Shown here: in pieces, positions 7,051 to 14,016 of the stretch
Layout: each line of letters starts with the position of its first letter
Numbering within the stretch: the stretch's first letter is position 1
Origin: Comamonadaceae bacterium
GTDB lineage: Bacteria > Pseudomonadota > Gammaproteobacteria > Burkholderiales > Burkholderiaceae_C
Direction of reading: 5' to 3'
NCBI GenBank assembly: GCA_947371775.1
Contig: CANBQX010000023.1
Coordinates: forward strand, 1-18,331
Length of the DNA stretch: 18,331 nt
Notes under the pieces: model-generated
Databases searched by the model: none
The model's input: only the letters and a program-made list of their open reading frames with translations
What the model was told of the DNA's origin: nothing
Position numbers and translations under genes: made by a program

Positions 7051-7644
7051 ATGGACAGTTACAAGCAAGAAATCACCGCCATCGCAGCGCGTCTGGTCGT
7101 CGAAGAGGGCTTGGACTTTGGCGCTGCCAAGCGGCGCGCAGCCAAACAGCTGGGCGCAGGCCAACGCGGTGGCCTGCCCGACAACCAGGAGCTGGAGCTG
7201 GCGGTGGAGGAGTACATCGCCATTTTTTGCGCGGACACCCAGCCCGAAGAACTACAGGCGCTGCGGGAACTGGGCTTAAGCTGGATGCAGCGGCTGGAGC
7301 GCTTTCGGCCCCATATCGCGGGCGCCGTGTGGCACGGAACCGCCACGCGCCACACCGACATCTACCTGCAGCTGTTTTGCGATGACTCCAAGGCAGCTGA
7401 AATCGCGCTGATCGACCTGGGCATCCGTTTTGAGGCGCGATCGGTGCCGGGCTTTCAGGGCGGCATGGTGGATGCGCTGAGCGTCCATGTGCGATGCCCG
7501 GCCCTGCAGGAAAACATCGGACTGCACCTTCTGGTCTACGACCTGGACGACCTGCGCGGCGCGCTGCAACCCGACACGCGGGGCCGCAGCCCGCGGGGCA
7601 ACACTGACGCTTTGCGCCGCTTGGTAGAAAATGGCGCCCTATGA
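7051..7644 (+). CDS. Uncharacterised 197-residue protein next to mpl
   Basis: I do not recognise this family with confidence. The frame stays open leftwards into mpl, but the ATG at 7051 gives a sensible N-terminus (MDSYKQEITAIAARLVVEEG) outside mpl. The first 80 residues look helical and charged. The centre contains 'GAVWHGTATRHTDIYLQLFCDD' (residues 91-112, written here with its key part WHGTATRHTD), reminiscent of the G-[ST]-x-R-x-[ST]-D core of nucleotidyltransferase-fold proteins. A second acidic cluster, VYDLDDLRG, is at 162-170. The typical second catalytic carboxylates are not obvious. It has no signal peptide or membrane segment. The stop overlaps the next start (ATGA at 7641-7644), so it is translationally coupled to the TlpA-like gene. 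The nucleotidyltransferase idea is a weak inference. Confidence 0.8.
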   Translation: MDSYKQEITAIAARLVVEEGLDFGAAKRRAAKQLGAGQRGGLPDNQELELAVEEYIAIFCADTQPEELQALRELGLSWMQRLERFRPHIAGAVWHGTATRHTDIYLQLFCDDSKAAEIALIDLGIRFEARSVPGFQGGMVDALSVHVRCPALQENIGLHLLVYDLDDLRGALQPDTRGRSPRGNTDALRRLVENGAL

Positions 7645-8216
7645 ACGCTGAATCTTCGCCTGATAAGCCACTCCCCGCCACCGCACAAGCACGGTTGCGA
7701 CGCACCGTGGTGGGTGCCTTGGGCCTCGCGGCCCTCGGTGCAGGAGTAACCGCCGCCTGGATGCAGATGAGAAAAGACACCGCGCAGGCGGTGACGGCCA
7801 GCGCTCCTGACTTTTGGAATCTGAAATGGGCTACACCGCAGGGCGGTGCGCTGGCCATGGCGTCCTTTGCGGGACGCCCCCTGCTAATCAACTTTTGGGC
7901 GACCTGGTGCCCGCCATGCGTTGAAGAATTGCCGCTAATTAACACCTTTTATCAAGAAAACAAGGCGAACGGTTGGCAAGTTTTGGGTTTGGCTGTCGAC
8001 AAGGCGGCGCCGGTCCATGCGTTTTTGGACAAAACAATGCTGGCGTTTCCGGTCGGCATGGCCGGCTTTGGTGGCACTGAACTCAGCCGCACACTGGGAA
8101 ACCTGACCGGCGCCCTGCCCTTCACCGTGGCAATGGATGCCAAAGGCAATATCCTTTTGCGCAAAATGGGGCAGGTCACCGCCGGTGAATTGCAATTGCT
8201 CGCTGGTCTAAAATAG
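7641..8216 (+). CDS. TlpA/ResA-like membrane-anchored thioredoxin
   Basis: The 191-residue protein has one hydrophobic segment (about residues 22-40) preceded by Arg residues. It should be an inner-membrane anchor or uncleaved signal, with the rest in the periplasm. The thioredoxin domain shows INFWATWCPPCVEELP with the redox pair C90 and C93, and a cis-proline context GALPFT (P160). The family reduces disulfides in cytochrome c maturation or other exported proteins, but the substrate cannot be inferred here. Its start overlaps the stop of the upstream gene by four bases (ATGA), so they form a coupled pair. The accB promoter region follows directly. Confidence 0.9.
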   Translation: MNAESSPDKPLPATAQARLRRTVVGALGLAALGAGVTAAWMQMRKDTAQAVTASAPDFWNLKWATPQGGALAMASFAGRPLLINFWATWCPPCVEELPLINTFYQENKANGWQVLGLAVDKAAPVHAFLDKTMLAFPVGMAGFGGTELSRTLGNLTGALPFTVAMDAKGNILLRKMGQVTAGELQLLAGLK

Positions 8217-8219
8217 GCC

Positions 8220-8249
8220 TTGCAACGCTGCCTTTGGGCAGCGTATGAT
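8220..8249 (+). promoter_or_regulatory. Candidate sigma-70 promoter for the accBC-prmA operon
   Basis: TTGCAA (8220-8225) and TATGAT (8244-8249) are separated by 18 nt, matching the consensus at four and five of six bases. An 8-bp perfect palindrome (ACGCTGCC, 8225-8232; GGCAGCGT, 8237-8244) fills the spacer. It could be an operator or a weak terminator for the upstream gene, since no T-run follows it. This is a motif match by eye only. Confidence 0.4.
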
Positions 8250-8363
8250 GGAACTGTCTGCCGAAATTTGGCCGAACATACCTACAAATAAATTCCGATA
8301 GCAAGTTTTAGGCGAATTTTTTGCCGCAAACCCACACTATCGCCAACCGCTTTGGGAGCTCCT

Positions 8364-8834
8364 ATGGATTTGCGCAAACTCAAAACTCTGATCGACCTGG
8401 TGTCTGACTCCAACGTGTCAGAGCTTGAAATTACCGAGGCTGAAGGCAAGGTTCGTATTGTCAAAGCCTCCAACGTGGTCACACCCACCTACGTGGCTGC
8501 CGCACCCCAGCCCATGCAAGCAGCAAGCCCGGTGGCGGTAGCGGCGGCACCGGTGCCCGCACCGGCTGCTTTGGAAGCAGCCCTGCCTGAGGAAACAGCA
8601 CTGCACGCGGTCAAATCCCCCATGGTAGGTACGTTCTACCGTTCGTCCTCGCCCGGCGCCAAGTCCTTTGTCGAAGTGGGCGACATGGTCAAGGCGGGAG
8701 ACACGATTTGCATCATTGAGGCCATGAAAATCCTCAACGAAATCGAGGCCGACAAGTCCGGCAAGGTCGTTCAGATCCTGTGCGAGAACGGCCAAGCAGT
8801 GGAATACGGGCAAAGCTTGCTGACCATCGAATAA
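8364..8834 (+). CDS. accB: Biotin carboxyl carrier protein of acetyl-CoA carboxylase
   Basis: AccB carries the biotin that AccC carboxylates; the carboxyl group then goes to acetyl-CoA to make malonyl-CoA for fatty acid synthesis. The 156-residue protein begins MDLRKLKTLIDLV, has an Ala/Pro-rich flexible linker at about 41-77, and ends with the biotinyl domain. The EAMKILNEIE motif places the biotinylated lysine at K122. GGGAG (8354-8358) precedes the ATG at 8364. An upstream in-frame start adds only MGAP and covers that ribosome site, so I reject it. AccC follows after 12 bases. aroQ, which precedes accB in many relatives, is absent here; the TlpA-like gene takes its place. Confidence 0.96.
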   Translation: MDLRKLKTLIDLVSDSNVSELEITEAEGKVRIVKASNVVTPTYVAAAPQPMQAASPVAVAAAPVPAPAALEAALPEETALHAVKSPMVGTFYRSSSPGAKSFVEVGDMVKAGDTICIIEAMKILNEIEADKSGKVVQILCENGQAVEYGQSLLTIE

Positions 8835-8846
8835 GCAGCGCCACCC

Positions 8847-10196
8847 ATGTTCAAGAAAATTCTGATCGCCAACCGTGGCGAAATCGCGCTTCGCATCCAG
8901 CGTGCCTGCCGCGAACTGGGCGTGAAAGCGGTGATGGTCTACTCCGAGGCTGACCGCGACGCCAAATACGTGCGCCTGGCCGAAGAAGCGGTGTGCATTG
9001 GCCCGGCCGCATCCAACCTCAGCTACCTCAACATGCCGGCGATTATTTCTGCGGCAGAAGTGACCGATGCAGAAGCGATTCACCCTGGCTACGGTTTTTT
9101 AAGCGAGAACGCAGACTTTGCCGAACGCGTAGAGAAAAGCGGTTTTCAGTTCATTGGCCCCACACCAGACTCCATCCGCCTGATGGGCGACAAAGTGTCT
9201 GCCAAGCAGGCCATGATTCGCGCGGGCGTGCCCTGCGTACCAGGGTCAGATGGCGAACTGCCCGATGACCCGACTCTGGTGCGGCGCATTGCTAAATCAG
9301 TGGGCTATCCGGTGATCATCAAAGCAGCCGGTGGTGGCGGTGGCCGCGGCATGCGCGTGGTGCACACCGAGGCCGCACTGATCAACGCGGTGGCCATGAC
9401 CAAAGCCGAGGCCGGCGCGGCGTTTGGCAATCCGGCGGTGTACATGGAGAAATTTCTCCAAAACCCACGCCATATCGAAATCCAAGTGCTGGCCGACACC
9501 TTCAAGAACGCGGTGTACCTGGGCGAGCGCGACTGCTCCATGCAGCGCCGTCACCAGAAGATTCTGGAAGAAGCACCGGCGCCCGGCATCAACCGCAAAC
9601 TGATCGAGCGCATTGGTGAGCGCTGCGTTGCGGCCTGCAAAAAGATGGGGTACCGCGGCGCGGGAACGTTTGAGTTTCTGTACGAAGCGGGCGAGTTCTA
9701 CTTCATTGAGATGAACACCCGTGTGCAGGTGGAGCACCCCGTGACGGAAATGGTGACCGGCATTGACATCGTCAAAACGCAAATCATGGTCGCAGCGGGT
9801 GAGAAGCTGCCCTTCACCCAGCGCCAGATCACCATCAGTGGCCACGCCATTGAGTGCCGGATCAACGCGGAAGACCCGTACAAATTCACGCCGTCGCCGG
9901 GACGGATCACGACCTGGCACGCGCCCGGCGGCCCCGGTGTGCGGGTGGACTCGCATGTGTACACCAATTATTTTGTGCCGCCGAACTACGACTCCATGAT
10001 TGGCAAGCTGATCGTGCATGGCGACACCCGCGAACAGGCCTTGGCCCGCATGCGAACCGCCTTGCTGGAGACGGCGGTCGAAGGCATTAACACCAACATA
10101 CCTTTGCACCGTGAACTGATGGTGGATGCCAAGTTCATGGCCGGGGGCACCAATATCCATTATTTGGAGCATTGGCTGGAACAGCACAAACGCTGA
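8847..10196 (+). CDS. accC: Biotin carboxylase subunit of acetyl-CoA carboxylase
   Basis: AccC is the ATP-grasp enzyme that carboxylates biotin on AccB using bicarbonate and ATP. At 449 residues it has exactly the E. coli AccC length, and key residues fall at the same numbers: K116, K159, the glycine-rich loop GGGGGRGMR (162-170), K238, E276, E288 and R292 in EMNTRVQVEHP. The order accB-accC is universal in this group. prmA begins 8 bases after the stop, so the transcript probably continues. The carboxyltransferase genes accA and accD are not in the window. Confidence 0.97.
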   Translation: MFKKILIANRGEIALRIQRACRELGVKAVMVYSEADRDAKYVRLAEEAVCIGPAASNLSYLNMPAIISAAEVTDAEAIHPGYGFLSENADFAERVEKSGFQFIGPTPDSIRLMGDKVSAKQAMIRAGVPCVPGSDGELPDDPTLVRRIAKSVGYPVIIKAAGGGGGRGMRVVHTEAALINAVAMTKAEAGAAFGNPAVYMEKFLQNPRHIEIQVLADTFKNAVYLGERDCSMQRRHQKILEEAPAPGINRKLIERIGERCVAACKKMGYRGAGTFEFLYEAGEFYFIEMNTRVQVEHPVTEMVTGIDIVKTQIMVAAGEKLPFTQRQITISGHAIECRINAEDPYKFTPSPGRITTWHAPGGPGVRVDSHVYTNYFVPPNYDSMIGKLIVHGDTREQALARMRTALLETAVEGINTNIPLHRELMVDAKFMAGGTNIHYLEHWLEQHKR

Positions 10197-10204
10197 AAGA
10201 CACC

Positions 10205-11083
10205 ATGTTTGAACTGCGCCTGATGTGCCCCGAAAACCGGGTCGAAGCCATGAGTGAGGCGCTAGAGGCCCTGGATGCATTGAGCGTGAGCGTCGAAGAC
10301 GCCGACGCCCAAACCGATGCCGAGGTGGCCTTGTTTGGCGAACCTGGCATGCCTGCGCCCAAAGACGGTTGGCAGCGCTCGCGACTGACTGCTTTGTTTG
10401 CCGAGGAAGCCGTCGCTCACCATGCCGCTGAACTGCTGCAAGTCCAGGACTTTTTTGAAGGCTGCGAAGTCTTGGGAACCACGGCGGTGCCTGACCAGGA
10501 CTGGGTGCGTTTGACCCAATCCCAGTTCGCACCGGTCGACATCACGCCAACGTTTTGGATCGTTCCCACCTGGCATGCGCTGCCTGAGGCTGCGCGCGAG
10601 GTGATACGGCTCGACCCGGGACTGGCATTTGGCACGGGCACGCACCCTACCACCCGTATGTGCTTGCGTTGGATTGCGCACAACCCGATGCCTGCGCGGG
10701 TGCTCGACTATGGATGCGGGTCTGGCATCTTGGCCATTGCCGCTTCTAAATTTGGCGCAGCCCACGTGATGGCGGTCGACATTGACCCGGCGGCAGTGGA
10801 ATCCACCGAACTGAATGCCAGCGCCAACGAGGCCACGCTCCATGCAGGCTTGCCCGACCAGGCCCAAGGGAAGTACGGCGTGGTGCTGGCCAATATTTTG
10901 GCCTCCCCCTTGAAAGTGCTTGCGCCCTTGTTGTGCTCGCACGTGACGGCGGGAGGGCGATTGGTACTGGCGGGAATTCTGGAGCGCCAGGCAGAAGAGC
11001 TCAAGCAGGCGTATGCACCTTACTGCCAACTCACCGTATCCGACACCCAAGAGGGTTGGGTATTGATGACTGCGAGCCTGTGA
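10205..11083 (+). CDS. prmA: Ribosomal protein L11 methyltransferase
   Basis: PrmA trimethylates amino groups of ribosomal protein L11 using S-adenosylmethionine. The 292-residue protein begins MFELRLMCPENRVE and has the family's N-terminal substrate-recognition region. The Rossmann methyltransferase shows FGTGTHPTTRMCL, DYGCGSGILAIAASKFGA (SAM loop), AVDIDPAAV and the catalytic-site NILASPL. The frame runs 11 codons further upstream into accC, but the ATG at 10205 gives the family N-terminus. Its place after accC and before a zinc-ribbon membrane protein is common in Burkholderiales. Confidence 0.96.
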   Translation: MFELRLMCPENRVEAMSEALEALDALSVSVEDADAQTDAEVALFGEPGMPAPKDGWQRSRLTALFAEEAVAHHAAELLQVQDFFEGCEVLGTTAVPDQDWVRLTQSQFAPVDITPTFWIVPTWHALPEAAREVIRLDPGLAFGTGTHPTTRMCLRWIAHNPMPARVLDYGCGSGILAIAASKFGAAHVMAVDIDPAAVESTELNASANEATLHAGLPDQAQGKYGVVLANILASPLKVLAPLLCSHVTAGGRLVLAGILERQAEELKQAYAPYCQLTVSDTQEGWVLMTASL

Positions 11084-11123
11084 GCGTATCGGTCATCAGG
11101 GCGCCATCAATCACTTTTTCGAC

Positions 11124-11888
11124 ATGGACTTGACGACCCACTGCCCCCAGTGCGCTACCGCGTTCCTGGTGTCTGAAGACCAGTTGGAGCTCGCGCAGGG
11201 TTGGGTTCGCTGCGGCGTGTGCCAAGAGGTTTTCATGGCCCAGGCCCACACAAGCGCACCCGTCGTGCAAAAACACGTATTGGCTGAGCCACTCCTGCAG
11301 CGGCAGGAAACAGTGGGCCCAGACGAGACGTCCGTCCCCCTCGATGCTCCACCGGCCAGTGCCACGTCAGATTCCACAAGCGCACCGGTTGCACGACCAC
11401 CGGCGTCACCAGTACCGACCAACGCCACCTACCGCCCGGCTTCTCTCGGTGTACTTTTCATTCTGCTGGCGATGCTCGCGACGCAAGTGGGCCTTGGTAC
11501 TTACCGGAGCCTGGCAGATGGGCAACCCAGGCTTGCGCATTGGCTACAGTCGGCATGCCCACCGGGCAGTTGTGCACTTCGCCAAAGCGGTGCCTTGGCC
11601 ATTGACGACTCGAGTCTGACGGCCGCCGGGGCCAACGCCTTTCATCTGAAGGCAATGCTCAGCAACCGCTCGGGACTGACTTTGGAAACACCGTCTTTGG
11701 CACTTACGCTGACCGATAGCGCTGACGAGGCACTGGCGCGAAAGATCTACACCCCCAAAGAGTGGGCTGCCTCGGCGAATGTGCTGCAAGGTTCATCCAC
11801 GGCACCCATTGATCTGTGGGTTCAGTGGGACGATCCAAGCTCGACGTCGCGTGTGACGGGATATCGGCTGCAGGCGTTTTACCGTTGA
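11124..11888 (+). CDS. Zinc-ribbon (MJ0042-type) and DUF3426 membrane protein
   Basis: The 254-residue protein opens with a zinc ribbon: C7-x2-C10 and C30-x2-C33, in HCPQC and RCGVC. A Pro/Ser/Thr-rich, low-complexity stretch follows to about residue 104. One transmembrane helix spans about 106-126. The remainder (about 127-254) is a DUF3426-like domain, probably periplasmic, containing LKAMLSNRSG and the ending WVQWDDPSS-TGYRLQAFYR. Family function is unknown. It lies 40 bases after prmA at the end of the accBC operon, its usual position in related bacteria. The ribbon is expected on the cytoplasmic side. Confidence 0.88.
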   Translation: MDLTTHCPQCATAFLVSEDQLELAQGWVRCGVCQEVFMAQAHTSAPVVQKHVLAEPLLQRQETVGPDETSVPLDAPPASATSDSTSAPVARPPASPVPTNATYRPASLGVLFILLAMLATQVGLGTYRSLADGQPRLAHWLQSACPPGSCALRQSGALAIDDSSLTAAGANAFHLKAMLSNRSGLTLETPSLALTLTDSADEALARKIYTPKEWAASANVLQGSSTAPIDLWVQWDDPSSTSRVTGYRLQAFYR

Positions 11889-11908
11889 ACGCGGTCTCAT
11901 CTAGACAC

Positions 11909-11944
11909 AAAAAAGCCCAGCATCTGCAAGAGATGCCAGGCTTT
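11909..11944. terminator. Terminator between convergent DUF3426 gene and H1-like gene
   Basis: AAAGCC-ca-GCATCT (from 11912) pairs with AGATGC-ca-GGCTTT (11931-11944) around a GCAAG loop. On the minus strand the hairpin runs into TTTTTTG, so it is a good terminator for the H1-like gene. On the plus strand the T-run is short. Confidence 0.75.
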
Positions 11945-11964
11945 GGTTCCAGCTACAAAACTGA

Positions 11965-12558
11965 TTAAGGTTTTGTCGCGCTGGGAAAAGGCCATGCAGC
12001 CTTGGGGTTGAGCGTCGTCTGCGCAGGAGCTGCAGCAGGCTTCTTCGCAGGAGCTGCCTTTTTAGGTGCGGCCTTCTTAGGGGCTGCCGCCTTCGCAGGA
12101 GCGGCCTTCTTCGCGGGCGCCGCTTTCTTGGCGGGTGCTGCCTTCTTGGCTGCTACTTTTTTAGCAGGGGCAGCCTTCTTGGCAGGGGCAGCCTTCTTGG
12201 CAGGAGCGGCCTTTTTAGCAGGCGCAGCCTTCTTCGCGACCGCCTTCTTCACGACTGCTTTTTTAGCGGGAGCTGCCTTTTTTGCGGGCGCTGCCTTTTT
12301 CGCTGGTGCTGCTTTGGCTGCCGCTTTTTTCGCGGGCGCCTTCACGGCCGCCTTGGCGGGTGCCGCTTTTTTGGCGGGCGCTTTTTTAGCTGGCGCTGCC
12401 TTGGCGGGCGCTGCTTTTTTCGCAGCTACTTTTTTAGCCGGTGCAGCAGCTTTCTTTGCTACAGCTTTCTTCGCTGGTGCGGCAGGAGCCGCCTTTTTTG
12501 CAGCCACTTTGGTTGCGGGTGCGGCCTTTTTTGCGGCCGGTTTTTTTGCAGTTGCCAT
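11965..12558 (-). CDS. Histone H1-like, Lys/Ala/Pro-rich DNA-binding protein
   Basis: The 197-residue protein is almost entirely tandem AAPAKK-type units with A, K, P and some V. It resembles eukaryotic H1 tails and bacterial H1-like proteins of Burkholderiales. The C-terminus breaks the pattern with TTLNPKAAWPFPSATKP, a tail I recall as conserved in this family. Expected role: nonspecific binding and compaction of DNA in the nucleoid. AAGGAG precedes two adjacent ATGs (12561 and 12558); the second has the better spacing, so I use it. The repeats make the exact copy number prone to assembly error and strain variation. It is downstream of nrdB on the same strand but separated by 165 bases with hairpins, so likely transcribed separately. 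Confidence 0.88.
   Translation of the reverse strand: MATAKKPAAKKAAPATKVAAKKAAPAAPAKKAVAKKAAAPAKKVAAKKAAPAKAAPAKKAPAKKAAPAKAAVKAPAKKAAAKAAPAKKAAPAKKAAPAKKAVVKKAVAKKAAPAKKAAPAKKAAPAKKAAPAKKVAAKKAAPAKKAAPAKKAAPAKAAAPKKAAPKKAAPAKKPAAAPAQTTLNPKAAWPFPSATKP
11989..12545 (-). repeat. Degenerate tandem repeats encoding AAPAKK units
   Basis: The DNA consists of imperfect 15-18-nt units (Gly/Ala-rich on the + strand, Lys/Ala/Pro codons on the - strand). Synonymous differences between units show that they are old and held at protein level. Confidence 0.75.
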
Positions 12559-12589
12559 CATTTTCTCCTTGATCAGTTTACAAAGAGCA

Positions 12590-12614
12590 CTTTTTGCAGG
12601 TAAGTCGCAAAAAG
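12590..12614. repeat. Inverted repeat in the 5' leader of the H1-like gene
   Basis: CTTTTTGC (12590-12597) is the exact reverse complement of GCAAAAAG (12607-12614), with a 9-nt loop. It lies about 32 bases before the H1-like start. It could be an operator or a 5'-UTR hairpin; I cannot tell which. Confidence 0.5.
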
Positions 12615-12659
12615 AGATTCATGTGGTTGGGCAGGTTCCCAGCAACATGAATGCGGGAC

Positions 12660-12699
12660 CACAGCCCCGCTCGCGCCAGCAGGGGCGAGGTAGGCTGTG
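12660..12699. repeat. Long hairpin downstream of nrdB
   Basis: CACAGCC (12660-12666) pairs with GGCTGTG (12693-12699), and inside it CTCGCGCC pairs with GGGGCGAG with one mismatch. It lies 28 bases after the nrdB stop on the minus strand. It lacks a T-run, so it may stabilise or process the nrdAB 3' end rather than terminate it. Confidence 0.5.
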
Positions 12700-12726
12700 A
12701 AATGTACGCGGGTCCGATTCAAAGGC

Positions 12727-13908
12727 TTAGTCCCAAGACAAGGCTCCACCGGACTGGTATTCGATAACACGGGTTTCGAAGAAATTGCGCTCTTTCTTCA
12801 AATCGATCATTTCGCTCATCCAAGGGAAGGGGTTTTCCTCATGGGGGAACAGCGCCTCCAAGCCAATTTGGGTGGCGCGTCGGTTGGCGATGTACCGCAA
12901 ATAGCCTTTGAACATGGACGCGTTCATGCCTAGCACACCGCGCGGCATGGTGTCTTCGGCATAGCGGTACTCCAGCTCCACAGCGGTTTCAAACAGACCC
13001 TTGATCTCAGCCTTGAATTCAGGCGTCCACAGGTGGGGGTTTTCGGCTTTGAGCTGGTTGATCAAGTCAATGCCGAAGTTGCAATGCATGGACTCGTCGC
13101 GCAGGATGTACTGGTACTGCTCGGCAGCACCGGTCATTTTGTTTTGTCGACCCAGCGCCAGAATCTGGGTGAAGCCGACATAGAAGAACAGCCCTTCCAT
13201 CAGGCATGCAAACACGATGAGCGACTTGAGCAGCGTCTGGTCGGTCTCGGGTGTACCGGTATGGAAGTGCGGATCCATGATCGCTTCAATGAAAGGGATC
13301 AGGAACTGGTCTTTGTCGCGGATCGATTTGACTTCGTTGTAGGCGCTGAAAATTTCGCCCTCGTCCAAGCCCAGCGATTCGACGATGTACTGGTAGGCGT
13401 GGGTGTGGATCGCCTCCTCAAACGCCTGGCGCAGCAAGAACTGGCGGCACTCGGGGGCGGTGATGTGACGGTAGGTGCCCAGCACAATGTTGTTGGCGGC
13501 CAGTGAATCGGCGGTCGTAAAGAAGCCCAGATTGCGCTTGATGATGCGACGCTCATCCTCGGTCAAACCATTGGGGTCTTTCCACAATGCGATGTCGCGG
13601 GTCATGTTGACCTCTTGCGGCATCCAGTGGTTAGCGCAGGTGGCCAGGTACTTTTCCCAGGCCCATTTGTACTTGAAGGGCACCAACTGGTTCACGTCGG
13701 TTTGGCCGTTGATGATGCGCTTGTCAGACGCTTTGACGCGACGGCTTGCCTCATGGGCAAAGGCAACAGCAGCGGTGACGGTGGGACGCTCAAAGTCCGA
13801 CACAGCGGCTGCTGCAGGACTGGCAGGATGGGCAAAAAAAGCGTCGGCCGCAGGGTTCGCAAACACGTTTTGCGTAGCGGGCTTGATATCTTCTTCCCAG
13901 GTCAACAT
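12727..13908 (-). CDS. nrdB: Class Ia ribonucleotide reductase, beta subunit (R2)
   Basis: NrdB houses the diiron-tyrosyl radical that starts nucleotide reduction in NrdA. The 393-residue protein keeps the expected metal ligands with E. coli-like spacing: D134 (TTADSLAANN), E165 and H168 (FEEAIHTHAY), E238 (LMEGLFF), and E272 and H275 (DESMHCNFG). Y172 sits four residues after H168, as the radical tyrosine Y122 does in E. coli, so this is a Tyr-radical enzyme rather than a Tyr-less class Ic type. The first 60 residues are a variable extension. The C-terminus (EYQSGGALSWD) should be the tail that docks to NrdA. It follows nrdA after 108 bases containing hairpins. The ribosome site is modest (GGAAAA). 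Confidence 0.95.
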   Translation of the reverse strand: MLTWEEDIKPATQNVFANPAADAFFAHPASPAAAAVSDFERPTVTAAVAFAHEASRRVKASDKRIINGQTDVNQLVPFKYKWAWEKYLATCANHWMPQEVNMTRDIALWKDPNGLTEDERRIIKRNLGFFTTADSLAANNIVLGTYRHITAPECRQFLLRQAFEEAIHTHAYQYIVESLGLDEGEIFSAYNEVKSIRDKDQFLIPFIEAIMDPHFHTGTPETDQTLLKSLIVFACLMEGLFFYVGFTQILALGRQNKMTGAAEQYQYILRDESMHCNFGIDLINQLKAENPHLWTPEFKAEIKGLFETAVELEYRYAEDTMPRGVLGMNASMFKGYLRYIANRRATQIGLEALFPHEENPFPWMSEMIDLKKERNFFETRVIEYQSGGALSWD

Positions 13909-13923
13909 AGATTTTTTTCCAAT

Positions 13924-14008
13924 TCACAGATTATGCGATCAGGCGCGCAATTTTCATAGCTTTTGCGCGCCAAATCACAGATTTAATTGACGCAGCGCAG
14001 GCTGCGTC
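13924..14008 (-). repeat. Structured nrdA-nrdB intergenic spacer
   Basis: Two hairpins are visible. GGCGCGCAA (13942-13950) pairs with TTGCGCGCC (13963-13971), and GACGCAGC (13989-13996) pairs with GCTGCGTC (14001-14008) around a 4-nt loop. TCACAGATT occurs as a direct repeat at 13924-13932 and 13975-13983, on both sides of the first hairpin. No strong T-run follows either hairpin in the nrd direction, so partial attenuation or RNA processing is likelier than full termination. Confidence 0.6.
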
Positions 14009-14016
14009 CCAGGCCT

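Noticed and set aside
11965..12561. Repeats in the H1-like gene as a CRISPR array
   Set aside because: Units are degenerate, have no unique spacers of constant length, and are in-frame coding repeats.
12002..12700. 232-residue + strand frame rich in AGAAFLAGAAF repeats, opposite the H1-like gene
   Set aside because: It is the antisense reading of the AAPAKK repeats. The minus strand has the ribosome site, the terminator and the recognised C-terminal tail.
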